In this document: piece by piece, positions 24,955 to 34,601 of the stretch
Layout: the number at the start of each line of letters is the position of its first letter
Numbering within the stretch: the stretch's first letter is position 1
DNA from: Gloeocapsopsis crepidinum LEGE 06123
GTDB taxonomy: Bacteria > Cyanobacteriota > Cyanobacteriia > Cyanobacteriales > Chroococcidiopsidaceae
Length of the DNA: 64,000 nt
Assembly (NCBI RefSeq): GCF_015207655.1
Contig: NZ_JADEWN010000022.1
Span: 1 to 64,000 of the forward strand
Direction of reading: 5' to 3'
Position numbers and translations under genes: made by a program
Notes under the pieces: generated by a model
Told to the model about the DNA's origin: nothing
Database searches by the model: none
Seen by the model: only the letters and a program-made list of their open reading frames with translations

Positions 24955-27099
24955 TCAAGATAAGAAATTCGCTCTTACACGACCGCCATTACGACCTACT
25001 GCGGGAAGTTCCAACAGTGTACCATCTGTAGCTTGACCTGTTCCGTCATTAGTCACAGATGTGGTGTCTCCTGGATGTCCGTTAGGAACAAACAGTTGTG
25101 GGTGATCGAAGGGCGCTTTATCAGAACGCACGCGTTCATCAGTTAGGGCTTTGAGAAATTCCACTAAGTCATTTTTATCTTGTTCGCTTAAGTTCAGATT
25201 TTCGATATCTGGATCTAAGTTATTGATATTCTGCTCGTGGAAATCACCACCGCGATTATAAAAGTCGATCACTTGACGTAGGGTTAATTGCCCGCCGTTA
25301 TGGAAGTAAGGCGCGGTGAGTTCGATGTTGCGTAGTCCTGGAGTTTTGAAAGCACCATCTACTGCTACGCGATCGCTTGCATCAACTGTGATATTAGGAT
25401 TTTCGCCCAATAGTGAGTTAAATTTCCCTTGCTGTGCCAACCGTGTTTCTGACAGTGGATTGCCGAAGGGGTCTTTTCCTCCTACTCCTAAGTCTTCTTG
25501 CGTTGGTCGTACGCCAATATTGTAAAAACCATTGTCATAAACCGCAGGTTGTCCATTACCCATTTCCATGAGTTCGAGTCGTTCTTTGCGCACGTTTCTC
25601 ACAGATGCATTGGTAAATTCTGCACCGCCATGACAGTTAATACATTTAGCTCTACCTTCAAATAGCTCTTTACCACGTACTTGGGCAGTTGTTAATGCAC
25701 CTGTGTTGCCTTCAAGGTATCGGTCAATTGGTGCATTATTAGAGACGAGCGTAGACTCGTACATTTGAATTGCCAGTCCCATGAACAGCGAGAAGTTATA
25801 GTCTAGGAGTGTATATTGCTGATTTGGTAATTGACTAGGATCGACAATTCCATCTGCATCTGCGATTTGGTTAGCTTTTCTACGCACAAAACTACGGTTT
25901 CCAGTATTGGGATCAACATTGATGAGATAAGCCGATCTCCACCATTCAGGCTTAAACGCTGCTTTAATCATTGCTGTGTAGTTTGTCTTCAATCCTGGCA
26001 ATCTTCCTCGACTTAAACCACCCAGCACGCTATCATCAGTCGCAACAAGCTGCTTGCCGAGTGGTCGCAACCTACGTAGCTTCTTACCTGTCTCTCTAGG
26101 AAGTAGCCGACGCTTGACTTTACCAAGTTTGTTACCAATATCAGGGAAGATCCGACTCGTTGCAGATTCTTCAACCGAACTTAGCGGTGGTCCCACTGCT
26201 TGTGAAGCTAATGAGGCATTGTTTAGACTGATTTTGACTTCTTGCGGTAGTGCTGCTGGTCTAGATGCCTTGATGACTCGCGCATTGGGATCTCGCGAAC
26301 CGAATGGGTTGACACCATTGAATTCATCTTGTGCTCTACCATCCCAAAAGTTACGGAAGTTGAATACTGCGTTAACTGTGCTAGGTGTGTTGCGTTCAGT
26401 GACCTGTCGAACGTTGGTACCATTGACATGAAATACGGTGTCGGGTTGTACTGTAACGTTATCCTCTGCACTACCAGGAGATGTACTCTTGAACTTAGTG
26501 AGCGGTACACCTTGCGAACCAGCAACATCATTACTGTCTGTCAGCACCGCAGAAGAACGATTGTTAGGATCGGCAAGCTTGTGAAAGGGGAAGTCTCCAG
26601 GTTTGAGTGTGTAGTTAGGTCTATCCCCTACACTAAAAGTTTGATCGGGATTGGGACTACCATCAGCATTAACACGTAGTAATCCTGGACTTATTTGATT
26701 TTTTGCTCTGGTATCAGTTCCAGCATGAAAGTGGCAACTTGCACACGATTGAATCCCATCACTGCCAATTTGCATATCCCAGAACAACGCTTTGCCTAAG
26801 CGGATAGCTGCGGCGCGATCGCTGACGAATTCTCCTAAGTTTGCTGGTTCAGGAATTGGTACAGTTTTGAGTGATGTTAACGGCTGCGAAGGTCCGTCAG
26901 GAACCAATTGTGCAGATACTGTGTGTCCTGCGAGTACTGCGATCGCAACCATTAATGCTACTGCAACATAACTAAATACTTTTCTTACTGAAAACTGATT
27001 TTTAAATGTTTTTGAGCCTGCTAATCGTATCAGCAACTGAGAACTATGGCGTCCTTCTCTATTGCCTTTGTGAGAAAAAATACTTAATTTTCGATTCAC
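24955..27099 (-). CDS. Di-haem cytochrome c peroxidase / MauG-like protein
   Basis: The 714-residue protein has a membrane or signal segment at about residues 41-63 (VFSYVAVALMVAIAVLAGHTVSAQ) after a long basic N-terminus, and two haem c sites: CASCH (119-123) and CINCH (486-490). CCP/MauG family blocks are present: AIRLGKALFWDMQIGSDG before haem 1, NTPSTVNAVFNFRNFWDGRA, and KTPGLRNIELTAPYFHNGGQLTLRQVIDFYNRGG near the end. Classical CcpA proteins are about 330 residues; the extra length lies mainly between the haems. It likely acts in the periplasm on peroxide or another substrate. Basic residues (328-350) in the insert are odd. Confidence 0.82.
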   Translation of the reverse strand: MNRKLSIFSHKGNREGRHSSQLLIRLAGSKTFKNQFSVRKVFSYVAVALMVAIAVLAGHTVSAQLVPDGPSQPLTSLKTVPIPEPANLGEFVSDRAAAIRLGKALFWDMQIGSDGIQSCASCHFHAGTDTRAKNQISPGLLRVNADGSPNPDQTFSVGDRPNYTLKPGDFPFHKLADPNNRSSAVLTDSNDVAGSQGVPLTKFKSTSPGSAEDNVTVQPDTVFHVNGTNVRQVTERNTPSTVNAVFNFRNFWDGRAQDEFNGVNPFGSRDPNARVIKASRPAALPQEVKISLNNASLASQAVGPPLSSVEESATSRIFPDIGNKLGKVKRRLLPRETGKKLRRLRPLGKQLVATDDSVLGGLSRGRLPGLKTNYTAMIKAAFKPEWWRSAYLINVDPNTGNRSFVRRKANQIADADGIVDPSQLPNQQYTLLDYNFSLFMGLAIQMYESTLVSNNAPIDRYLEGNTGALTTAQVRGKELFEGRAKCINCHGGAEFTNASVRNVRKERLELMEMGNGQPAVYDNGFYNIGVRPTQEDLGVGGKDPFGNPLSETRLAQQGKFNSLLGENPNITVDASDRVAVDGAFKTPGLRNIELTAPYFHNGGQLTLRQVIDFYNRGGDFHEQNINNLDPDIENLNLSEQDKNDLVEFLKALTDERVRSDKAPFDHPQLFVPNGHPGDTTSVTNDGTGQATDGTLLELPAVGRNGGRVRANFLS

Positions 27100-27445
27100 A
27101 CTCTCTGCCCTAAATTATTTACAAAACCTTGTTTGTTGCAATTCTTTTGATTTCCTTTATATTCAAAGAACATAAATCACAAAAATAATTCTAGTCATTT
27201 TCACTGAGAAATATCTCTTCTACATAAAACCCATACATAACTCATACAAAACTTATACAACTTGCATTAAATACAGTTATTTTGAAGATTTAGTAAAGCA
27301 AAATTCAATTATGTAGATTGCATTAAGTTAATACAATGAAGCAAGAATGTTTATAGTATGTTTTATTGGAGTTATCAACATTTCCTTGGGATTGCTCATT
27401 CTTCATTGCCATTAGCTAGCACATTATTAAATTCAAGAATCATTT

Positions 27446-27478
27446 AGAAGCACTATATCTAAGAAGAGCAGTGCTTCT
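27446..27478. repeat. Perfect 9-bp inverted repeat
   Basis: AGAAGCACT and AGTGCTTCT arms flank a 15-nt loop. It lacks a T run on either side, so its role as a terminator is weaker than that of the neighbour at 27501. Confidence 0.4.
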
Positions 27479-27500
27479 GACTATGAAAGAGCAAAAATAA

Positions 27501-27527
27501 AATCCCACTCCTATTACGGATGGGATT
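27501..27527 (-). terminator. Candidate terminator of the Nif11-type gene
   Basis: AATCCCA / TGGGATT arms with a 13-nt loop; on the minus strand the hairpin is followed by a T-rich stretch (ttttatttttg). It lies about 110 bp downstream of the Nif11 gene. Confidence 0.5.
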
Positions 27528-27635
27528 AGCAACACATTTTAATTTGTAATTTGCAGATGTAGCTTCTAATCTTAAAATTTGCACAATTTAGGATCGACGC
27601 ACTCGAAACCTCACAGCTCAATTTCTCACGTAGGC

Positions 27636-27869
27636 TTATCTTGGAACTATATGTCGTCGAGGGGAAACGCCTGGGTTAATAACTGCGGCAACTTCTTCTG
27701 GAGACAACTTGCTGATTGCTTGATCTAAGTCTTGCAGACTGAAATTATAGCCTCGTTGTGCTGCAATCTTGATAAAGGCTTCGGGATCTGATGTTGCTTT
27801 GAGTTTCTCTTGTAAAGCGTGATCTTGTTGTACAGCTTTAAAAAATCGGGCAGCGGTTTCTTGTGCCAT
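27636..27869 (-). CDS. Nif11-like leader peptide family protein
   Basis: The 77-residue protein matches the Nif11 domain (MAQETAARFFKAVQQDHALQEKLKA..., then IKIAAQRGYNFSLQDLDQAI). Nif11 domains serve as leader peptides of ribosomal natural products, or occur as stand-alone proteins in nitrogen fixers and other cyanobacteria. Here no GG or GA cleavage motif is seen at the leader end; the tail is INPGVSPRRHIVPR, short and basic. No lanthipeptide, radical SAM or peptidase-transporter gene is near. It is therefore either an orphan precursor or a stand-alone Nif11 protein. GAG-rich Shine-Dalgarno present. Confidence 0.75.
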   Translation of the reverse strand: MAQETAARFFKAVQQDHALQEKLKATSDPEAFIKIAAQRGYNFSLQDLDQAISKLSPEEVAAVINPGVSPRRHIVPR

Positions 27870-28311
27870 GAGAATAAATCTCCTTTATGTGATTTCGTCC
27901 AACCGCACGCTAATGTCATGTTGGCGCTGCTGCAGCTACTTCTAAGTATAGATCTCTTTACGTGCAAAATTACAGAAATCTTGACAGAAATTAAATAAAC
28001 TGTAATCTAGGTAACTTGCAAATAATTTATTTAATGGTAAGGAGAATCGATAGTAAGCGCGATCGCAATCGCAACATCTCTGCGCCCTGAATCATGCAAT
28101 ATCAACAGCAAACTTGATGTAGGTGTTTAATACCGACAGAACTGATTCAAATAAGCAGAACGAAAAAATTCGGCGATCGCCACGCAAACCCAATTTATTG
28201 TTTGTTCACAATGCTGTTACAGCTTACGATTTGAGTATCATCGCGTTGTGTTTACATCATCTTGTCCCCTTAGAATCTTATATTGGAGTTACTGCTGATT
28301 CTTAAATTGTT
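27870..28311. other. 442-bp spacer between the Nif11 gene and dxr
   Basis: It holds divergent promoters and HIP1-like octamers near 28060 and 28170. A 60-codon plus-strand frame at 28123-28305 lacks a good start and resembles nothing known, so I do not call it. Confidence 0.45.
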
Positions 28312-29508
28312 GTGAAAGCGATTACTCTTCTTGGCTCTACCGGCTCTATCGGTACGCAAACCCTCGATATTGTGGCTCAGTACCCCGATCAATTTCAGAT
28401 TGTGGGTTTAGCAGCTGGGCGCAATGTAGAAATGCTTGCTGCTCAAATTCGACAGTTTCAACCAAGTATCGCCGCGATTTGCGTTGAAGATAAATTATCT
28501 GAACTCAAAGATGCGATCGCAGATCTCGATCCACAACCTATTTTACTGGCTGGTGAAGCTGGAGTGGTGGAAGTTGCGCGTTATGGCAATGCCGAAACGG
28601 TTGTTACGGGTATTGTTGGTTGTGCTGGTTTACTACCAACAATTGCAGCGATTGAAGCGGGTAAAAATATCGCTTTAGCTAATAAAGAAACGTTGATTGC
28701 TGGTGCGCCTGTTGTTCTTCCTTTGATTGAAAAATACAATGTGAAGTTACTACCAGCAGATTCAGAACATTCTGCCATTTTTCAATGCCTCCAAGGTGTG
28801 CCAAATGGAGGTTTACGCCGCATTTTACTGACAGCTTCTGGCGGTGCTTTTCGCGATTTACCTGTAGAAAAGTTAGTAGACGTCCAAGTTGCAGACGCCT
28901 TGAAACATCCCAATTGGTCAATGGGTAAAAAAATTACGATAGATTCAGCTACGTTGATGAATAAAGGACTAGAAGTCATCGAGGCGCATTATCTTTTTGC
29001 TCTTGACTACGATCGCATCGAGATTGTCATCCATCCTCAAAGTATCATTCACTCACTGATTGAACTGCAAGATACTTCTGTGTTAGCACAGTTGGGTTGG
29101 GCTGATATGCGCTTACCATTGTTGTATGCTTTATCGTATCCTGAACGCATTTATACAAACTGGAAACAGTTGGATCTAGTGAAAGCTGGCGATTTAACCT
29201 TTAGAGCACCCGATCACAAAAAGTATCCTTGTATGCAACTTGCCTATGCAGCGGGTAAAGCAGGTGGTTCAATGCCTGCGGTTCTCAATGCAGCAAATGA
29301 ACAAGCTGTGGCGTTGTTTTTAGAAGAGAAGATTCGCTTTTTAGATATTCCTCGGTGTATTGAACGGGTATGCGATCGCCATGTATCTGATCATCGAACA
29401 AATCCATCCCTAGAAGATATTGTGAATGCTGATTACTGGGCAAGACAAGAAGTTATTAACGCTTGTGAGGAGTTAGATAACAGTAAGATATATAGTCAAC
29501 TCAAATAG
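28312..29508 (+). CDS. dxr: 1-deoxy-D-xylulose 5-phosphate reductoisomerase
   Basis: A 398-residue enzyme with NADPH motif [15 protein letters not shown] at the N-terminus, [26 protein letters not shown] (metal and substrate site), [31 protein letters not shown], and QSIIHSLIE. It makes 2-C-methyl-D-erythritol 4-phosphate in the MEP isoprenoid pathway. GTG start at 28312 places the glycine motif at the expected distance. Confidence 0.97.
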   Translation: MKAITLLGSTGSIGTQTLDIVAQYPDQFQIVGLAAGRNVEMLAAQIRQFQPSIAAICVEDKLSELKDAIADLDPQPILLAGEAGVVEVARYGNAETVVTGIVGCAGLLPTIAAIEAGKNIALANKETLIAGAPVVLPLIEKYNVKLLPADSEHSAIFQCLQGVPNGGLRRILLTASGGAFRDLPVEKLVDVQVADALKHPNWSMGKKITIDSATLMNKGLEVIEAHYLFALDYDRIEIVIHPQSIIHSLIELQDTSVLAQLGWADMRLPLLYALSYPERIYTNWKQLDLVKAGDLTFRAPDHKKYPCMQLAYAAGKAGGSMPAVLNAANEQAVALFLEEKIRFLDIPRCIERVCDRHVSDHRTNPSLEDIVNADYWARQEVINACEELDNSKIYSQLK

Positions 29509-29570
29509 TTAAGTTTTAAAGTGTTGTGGAAACAATTCGGCGTCTAGCTACGTAATACTTACATACCAAG

Positions 29571-29585
29571 TTACCAGATTGGTAA
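29571..29585. promoter_or_regulatory. 15-bp inverted repeat upstream of the TPR gene
   Basis: TTACCA-GAT-TGGTAA lies about 85 bp before the TPR gene start. It could be an operator or a short hairpin; no regulator is indicated. Confidence 0.25.
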
Positions 29586-29668
29586 GTTATTACTGGGATT
29601 AGTTGAACAAGTTAAAAGTGTAAATTGACACAAAAACTCAGCGTCTAGTCCAATAATCATGTAAAGCT

Positions 29669-30556
29669 ATGAACCGTATTTTAACTACTGTTACTATCTT
29701 AGGCATTGTTCATATTCTTGGGAGTACGCCTGCTATTGTCAATGCTCAAACACCACAAGCTACTCCTGCAAGTCCTGCAAGTAACCTTCAAGAACAATAC
29801 GATGAAGGTGTAACTAAATACAATCAAGGCGATTTTAAAGGCGCGATCGCCAGTTTCACAGAAGTGATTCGTCTCGATCCTAACAACGCAGCTGCTTATG
29901 AAAACCGTGGTAATGCCCGCGATGACTTGGGAGATCGTCAAGGTGCGATCGCCGATTACAATCAAGCAATCAAACTTGCTCCAGACAATGCTACTACATA
30001 CTACAATCGTGGTCTTGCTTACGACAGACTAGGAAACAACAAAGCCGCGATCGCAGACTACGATCGCGCAATTGAACTGAATCCCAAGTTTGCTTCAGCC
30101 TACAACAGTCGCGGTATTCTGCGTTTTGCAATGGGAGACGAACTCGGTGCCATGACTGATTTTAACCAGGCAATTGAGCTTGAGCCTGAGCGACCTGGAA
30201 TCTACTACAATCGAGGTAATGTGCGGCGGCGTCGCGGTGACAATCAAGGTGCGATCGTAGACTATAATAGAGTATTGCAGTTGAATCCTCAAGATGCCGA
30301 TGCCCATTTCAATCGGGGCATTGCCTATTACAATATGGCAGATCACCAAATGGCGATCGTAGATTTCAATCAAGCTTTACAACTTAACTCTAACTATGCT
30401 GAAGCCTATTACAATCGGGCGCTTTCTTACAGTGCTATAGGCAATAATCAGCAAGCACTACAAGATTTTCAGCAAGCCGCTAAGCTATACCAAGAACAAC
30501 AAAAGCCAGAATACTATCAAGATGCTCAAGAACGTATTAGAGAACTACAAGAATAA
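29669..30556 (+). CDS. Exported TPR-repeat protein
   Basis: The 295-residue protein has an N-terminal signal peptide (MNRILTTVTILGIVHILGST..., likely cut near VNAQT) and seven consecutive 34-residue TPR units (e.g. AAAYENRGNARDDLGDRQGA, ATTYYNRGLAYDRLGNNKAA). TPR proteins act as scaffolds; the partner cannot be read. The repeats carry HIP1 octamers (gcgatcgcc) at equivalent positions. Confidence 0.85.
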   Translation: MNRILTTVTILGIVHILGSTPAIVNAQTPQATPASPASNLQEQYDEGVTKYNQGDFKGAIASFTEVIRLDPNNAAAYENRGNARDDLGDRQGAIADYNQAIKLAPDNATTYYNRGLAYDRLGNNKAAIADYDRAIELNPKFASAYNSRGILRFAMGDELGAMTDFNQAIELEPERPGIYYNRGNVRRRRGDNQGAIVDYNRVLQLNPQDADAHFNRGIAYYNMADHQMAIVDFNQALQLNSNYAEAYYNRALSYSAIGNNQQALQDFQQAAKLYQEQQKPEYYQDAQERIRELQE

Positions 30557-30627
30557 GCAGAGAAACTAAGAAGAAGCACTGCAGTTTGTTGTAACTATGT
30601 TTTTAAATTTGGATAAGACAGTAATAG

Positions 30628-31977
30628 CTATCTCCCACCACGTGGTAAAGAAATTCCTTTAATTTTCTTGAATAGAGAAACGGCATAAGAATCTGTCATT
30701 CCAGAAATATAATCTGTTACTTGTAAAATCTTTCGATAAAGATCTTCGTCAGCATTCTTAAAATTAGGCAAGAGTTTTTTAGTTAAATAGCTTTTCGATA
30801 AACTATTATTAGTAACAGCATTAACAAACTCTTCTAATAAACCACCAAGCACTTCATATCCTGCAACTTTTACTTCAACAACTTCGCAGGCTTCATACAC
30901 ATTTTTGCGCGTGAGATCTATGATTTCCTTTAATTTAGAACCTGAGTCTATCTGTGAAGTGAATGGACTATCAAAAATCCCAGATAATATTTGCTCTTCA
31001 TTATCAAGAAAAACTTGTTTGACTTCTGTAATTAATTTATGAATTGCTTTAGCTCGTAAATACTTAATATGTTCTTTTTTATCGTCTAAATGATCTATTT
31101 TTTCTCCTATTAAAATTTCACTGAGCCACATCTTGGCTTCTGCATAGTCAATATAACCCATCGAAAAGCCATCTTCTAAATCCACAATATGGTAACAGAT
31201 ATCATCTGCTGCTTCGACCAGAAACACTAATGGATGTCTACACCACCAAGCTAAATCCTCTTGGCGGCGGATTAAACCTACTTCTTCAGCAATTTGAGTA
31301 AAAATGTCTTTTTCCTCTTGAAAAAAACCATGTTTTTTAGTACTTTTATTATCAGAATTACTATTGTATTTATTAAAAGAGTTACTATTAATTCCAGCTT
31401 CTCGCGGATATTTTGTAAATGTTGCTAAAGTTGCACAAGTAAATTGTAAGCCTTGGCGGTGCTGTGGTTTGTCTAATTTTGTCAGAATTCTAAAGCCTTG
31501 AGCATTGCCTTCAAAATGTTTAAAGTCTGCTTGTTGCCCAGGAGTTAATAATGATAGCACTGCCGCAGCATTAGGAGATTTAAACCACTCCTGAATTGCA
31601 TCTTCACCTGCATGCCCAAAAGGAGGATTGCCAATATCGTGAGCTAAACAAGCCGCAGCGATAATATCACCAAAATCCCTAGCAGTATAATTTTGCAATT
31701 CATGCGAGTGTCGTTTAACTATTTCTTGACCAACAAGTGTACCAAGGGTTCTACCTACACACGAAGCTTCTAAACTATGACTTAATCGACTACGAATATA
31801 GTCATTATCTACCAGAGAAAAAACTTGTGTTTTGTCTTTTAATCTTCTAAAATAAGAAGAGAAGATAATTTTATCAAAGTCTTTTTCAAAAGGTGTTCGT
31901 CCAGGATCGCTAGTATTCAAACCTGCTGACAATCGACTATGGGATAATAGTTTCTGCCAGTGCATGGATGAGTTCAT
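30628..31977 (-). CDS. dgt: Deoxyguanosinetriphosphate triphosphohydrolase (dGTPase, HD domain)
   Basis: A 449-residue HD hydrolase: NTSDPGRTPFEKDFDKIIFSSYFRRLKDKTQVF, then RLSHSLEASCVGRTLG (metal His), AACLAHDIGNPPFGHAGEDAI (HD motif near residue 114), HFEGNAQGFR and VEAADDICYHIVDLEDG. Members split dNTPs into nucleoside and triphosphate; some protect against phage by depleting dGTP. The gene is convergent with the TPR gene. It is more AT-rich and Asn/Lys-rich (SFNKYNSNSDNKSTKK near residue 202) than neighbours, which may hint at transfer. Confidence 0.9.
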   Translation of the reverse strand: MNSSMHWQKLLSHSRLSAGLNTSDPGRTPFEKDFDKIIFSSYFRRLKDKTQVFSLVDNDYIRSRLSHSLEASCVGRTLGTLVGQEIVKRHSHELQNYTARDFGDIIAAACLAHDIGNPPFGHAGEDAIQEWFKSPNAAAVLSLLTPGQQADFKHFEGNAQGFRILTKLDKPQHRQGLQFTCATLATFTKYPREAGINSNSFNKYNSNSDNKSTKKHGFFQEEKDIFTQIAEEVGLIRRQEDLAWWCRHPLVFLVEAADDICYHIVDLEDGFSMGYIDYAEAKMWLSEILIGEKIDHLDDKKEHIKYLRAKAIHKLITEVKQVFLDNEEQILSGIFDSPFTSQIDSGSKLKEIIDLTRKNVYEACEVVEVKVAGYEVLGGLLEEFVNAVTNNSLSKSYLTKKLLPNFKNADEDLYRKILQVTDYISGMTDSYAVSLFKKIKGISLPRGGR

Positions 31978-32142
31978 AAGGATTACCCAAGCGATTGTGT
32001 CATGATGATAAATTAGTGGAATTCATCTGTAGCTATATCGCTAGCTTTTATACATAATCTAATTATCTAAACATAAAACAGAATCAGTCAAATAAAATTG
32101 AGAGCTTAACATCTAAGATCTAAAATTTTTGAGGCAAAGCTT

Positions 32143-32361
32143 GTGCCAATAGATTTAATTGTTTTCATTGCAGCTTTGATTGTGGCTTGGTTAGTATTCA
32201 CTGCATTAATTAGAGTAGTTAAGACAACGCTTAGTACAGCTCTTACAGTTGCAGCAATTGTTTTAATCTTACAACTAGGTTTAGGCGTTCAGCCACAACA
32301 ACTGTGGCAGCAAATTGTGCAACTTCCCCAAATGATTAGAGATGTGTTAATGGAAAACTAA
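32143..32361 (+). CDS. Small membrane protein, unknown function
   Basis: The 72-residue product has two membrane helices (about 3-22 and 30-47) and an amphipathic C-terminal segment (QQLWQQIVQLPQMIRDVLMEN). GTG start. Its TAA stop overlaps the stop of the convergent ABC ATPase gene (32358-32361). Confidence 0.65.
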   Translation: MPIDLIVFIAALIVAWLVFTALIRVVKTTLSTALTVAAIVLILQLGLGVQPQQLWQQIVQLPQMIRDVLMEN

Positions 32362-33095
32362 CCCCACTCTGCTACTGCTTTGGCTTCGGCTTGAATTAAA
32401 CTTTCTCTTAGCTTGTGCCAATTTATGCTAGAAGCAGGTTCGTCTTGAATTAATCTACCTTGTTGAAAATACAGAACTCGCGTACAAAATAACTCTGCAA
32501 TCTCTAGTTGATGATTTACCATCAAAATTGTTGTTTGTGTAGCTAAATCAGTTAGTACTTCTACTAAGTGTGAGGTTCTGCCAGCATCTAAAGCAGATGT
32601 TGGTTCATCTAATAGTAATATTTTCGGTTGAATGACCAAAGCCCGCGCGATCGCGACTAATTGTCGTTGCCCTACAGAAAGTTGCAACTCATTGCGGTCT
32701 AGCCACTCTACAGGAATGTGTAGTGTTTCTATCCAGTAAGAGACACGTTGTTGAATTTGTTGTTTTGGTAATTTGCGTAAAACGAGTGGATAGGCGATCG
32801 CATTTTGTACCGTCATTCCCAACAACTTAGACTCTTGCGGTACAAGCACAATTTCTTGACGTAGCTGAAGTACGGGAATTTGGCGATAATCTTGATTTTC
32901 AAAAAGAATCACACCACTAGAAGGTTCGCTTAAACGGTTCAACAGTCGCAACAAAGACGTTTTTCCAGCGCCAGATGGACCGACAATGGCAATGCGATCG
33001 CCCCTTGCAACATCAAAAGAAATGTCTTGCAGTAAATCTTGTGAACCAATTGAAGCGGATAAACTTACTTGTCGTAACTGTAGCTGTGTTGGCAC
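32358..33095 (-). CDS. ABC transporter ATP-binding protein
   Basis: A 245-residue ATPase: Walker A GPSGAGKTS (about residues 39-47), Q-loop region VPQES, signature LSVGQRQ (about 139-145), Walker B ILLLDEPTSALD and switch His (MVNHQ). The LSVGQRQ signature and size resemble the FetA/YbbL and phosphate-type subfamilies. No permease is adjacent, so the substrate is unknown. It ends within the stop codon of the facing gene. Confidence 0.85.
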   Translation of the reverse strand: MPTQLQLRQVSLSASIGSQDLLQDISFDVARGDRIAIVGPSGAGKTSLLRLLNRLSEPSSGVILFENQDYRQIPVLQLRQEIVLVPQESKLLGMTVQNAIAYPLVLRKLPKQQIQQRVSYWIETLHIPVEWLDRNELQLSVGQRQLVAIARALVIQPKILLLDEPTSALDAGRTSHLVEVLTDLATQTTILMVNHQLEIAELFCTRVLYFQQGRLIQDEPASSINWHKLRESLIQAEAKAVAEWG

Positions 33096-33256
33096 TCGCT
33101 ATTTATACCTTAAAAGTAGACACTGTTATTTGATTGTGATGCTGGATGAGACTAAGCAAATCGCCCTAAATTTTGTAGTTCTGTGTCAATTAAGACTCAC
33201 TATAATAGCATTAAAACATATCAAGACATACGTATGACTGTGTTCAAACGAAATTG

Positions 33257-33775
33257 ATGTTTCAAGAACTAGCGGATTTAAAAGCCAGCATCCTTGAACA
33301 ACGCTACGCAGATGCTTTAGCACTCGTAGATGAATTAGACGGTATGAATAGAAAAGCCATTCTACGGGCGATAGAATCGTTTTTAATCAGGATGCTCATT
33401 CATTTAATTAAAAATCAAATTGAGCAGCGTTTAACTAACTCTTGGGCTGCATCTATTCGAGGATCAATCATAGAAATTAAAAAGCTAAACCTCCAAGATA
33501 ACAACACTTCCTACTATGTTAGGAAAGATGAATGGGAACCAAAGCTAGAAGAAGCACTAGAGATTGCGATTAGTGACGCGAGTGTAGAGGTACACAATGG
33601 GGCTTACAGCCCGTTTCAACTGGTAAAAATGGTTGATCGCAGCCCAATTTTATTAACGGCTCAAAACTTACTAAATTTGACTTATACTTACTCGATTAAA
33701 GAGTTACCTGCAATTCTTAATGAAGAACTAACTCAATTAATCGGGGGACAAGATTGGAAGCAAGGTAAATCATAA
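33257..33775 (+). CDS. DUF29 family protein
   Basis: The product (about 172 residues; ATG 33257 taken over the adjacent TTG) shows the DUF29 layout: an N-terminal YADALALVDELDGM helix, FLIRMLIHLIKNQIEQRLTNSWAASIRGSIIEIK, and a variable C-terminal part. DUF29 genes are multicopy in cyanobacteria and have no known function; a second, more typical one lies at 60033. Confidence 0.7.
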   Translation: MFQELADLKASILEQRYADALALVDELDGMNRKAILRAIESFLIRMLIHLIKNQIEQRLTNSWAASIRGSIIEIKKLNLQDNNTSYYVRKDEWEPKLEEALEIAISDASVEVHNGAYSPFQLVKMVDRSPILLTAQNLLNLTYTYSIKELPAILNEELTQLIGGQDWKQGKS

Positions 33776-33779
33776 GAGA

Positions 33780-34349
33780 CTATGATTTTAAAGTGCCTTG
33801 GGCGATCGCAGTGGTAATTGTCCAAGCATCTACCAACAACAGTAGTATTGTAAACCCAAGTAAAATTAAATACATCCAAGGCTGTGCTAAAGGTTTCACA
33901 TCAGTTGTATCAATTCCTGTTTTTGCTTGCACGTGGTCAACCAACCTAGCAAAACCTGCTACCCGCATTGGTAACAAGTAACCTTTGCCTTCTTTACTTA
34001 AAAAATAGTATACTAAACCACCTTGACCTGTAGTACGTGGTTTTAGATCTTTGACTTCTGACCAAGGTAGCACCCAACCTTTACGAAAAAACTTAGGAAC
34101 CCAACTTGGATAGGTAACTTGAATTTGTTGTTCGCTGACGATAACTTTTTCACACAACACTGCATACAGTGCGATCGCCCCGATACCGATTCCTATCCAC
34201 AGCAATACTGGTGGAACAGGCGCAGCGGTGACTTGTGATAAAAAAGGTAAGGGTACTGTCAAAGCAATGTACAAACTCGATAGCGTAATCCGAATGATTG
34301 GCGAGATCCGAAAGGTAGCATCTATTTCAGTAGGCGCATTCACAGACAC
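33780..34349 (-). CDS. Membrane protein with PH-like domain, unknown function
   Basis: The 189-residue protein has two N-terminal membrane helices (about 20-65), a cytoplasmic PH-like segment (CEKVIVSEQQIQVTYPSWV...WVLPWSEVKDLKPRT) and a C-terminal helix (about 157-180). I recognise it only as a conserved cyanobacterial membrane protein. It is convergent with the DUF29 gene. Confidence 0.65.
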   Translation of the reverse strand: MSVNAPTEIDATFRISPIIRITLSSLYIALTVPLPFLSQVTAAPVPPVLLWIGIGIGAIALYAVLCEKVIVSEQQIQVTYPSWVPKFFRKGWVLPWSEVKDLKPRTTGQGGLVYYFLSKEGKGYLLPMRVAGFARLVDHVQAKTGIDTTDVKPLAQPWMYLILLGFTILLLLVDAWTITTAIAQGTLKS

Positions 34350-34601
34350 AATTAAATTACCGCAAGAATTTGTTTTTACTAAACATATTATCTAACAAGA
34401 TACTAGATACCACAGTTTGTTACACTCGCTGTCTTCTCGCTGTTAGTCGAAATGGCGATCGCCATCGCTTTTGGTAACAATGTCTACAACAATCTTACTG
34501 AATACCCAATAGGTTAATAAAAAGTCACTTTACAGCCGATGCTCTAGCTTTTTTTCTCAGAGCACAGGTTCAGTCATTAAGGTTTATATTTAGGGCATTC
34601 C

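Larger units (their letters stand above)
27100..27635. other. 536-bp AT-rich spacer with two inverted repeats
   Basis: Two hairpins are seen: AGAAGCACT / AGTGCTTCT (27446-27478, 15-nt loop) and AATCCCA / TGGGATT (27501-27527, 13-nt loop). Both lie downstream of the Nif11 gene (minus strand), the second with A/T-rich flanks, and can end its transcript. The rest up to 27099 holds the peroxidase promoter. No frame is supported. Confidence 0.5.

Noticed and set aside
28123-28305. 60-codon plus-strand frame before dxr
   Set aside because: No Shine-Dalgarno, basic and random-looking composition, no recognisable family.
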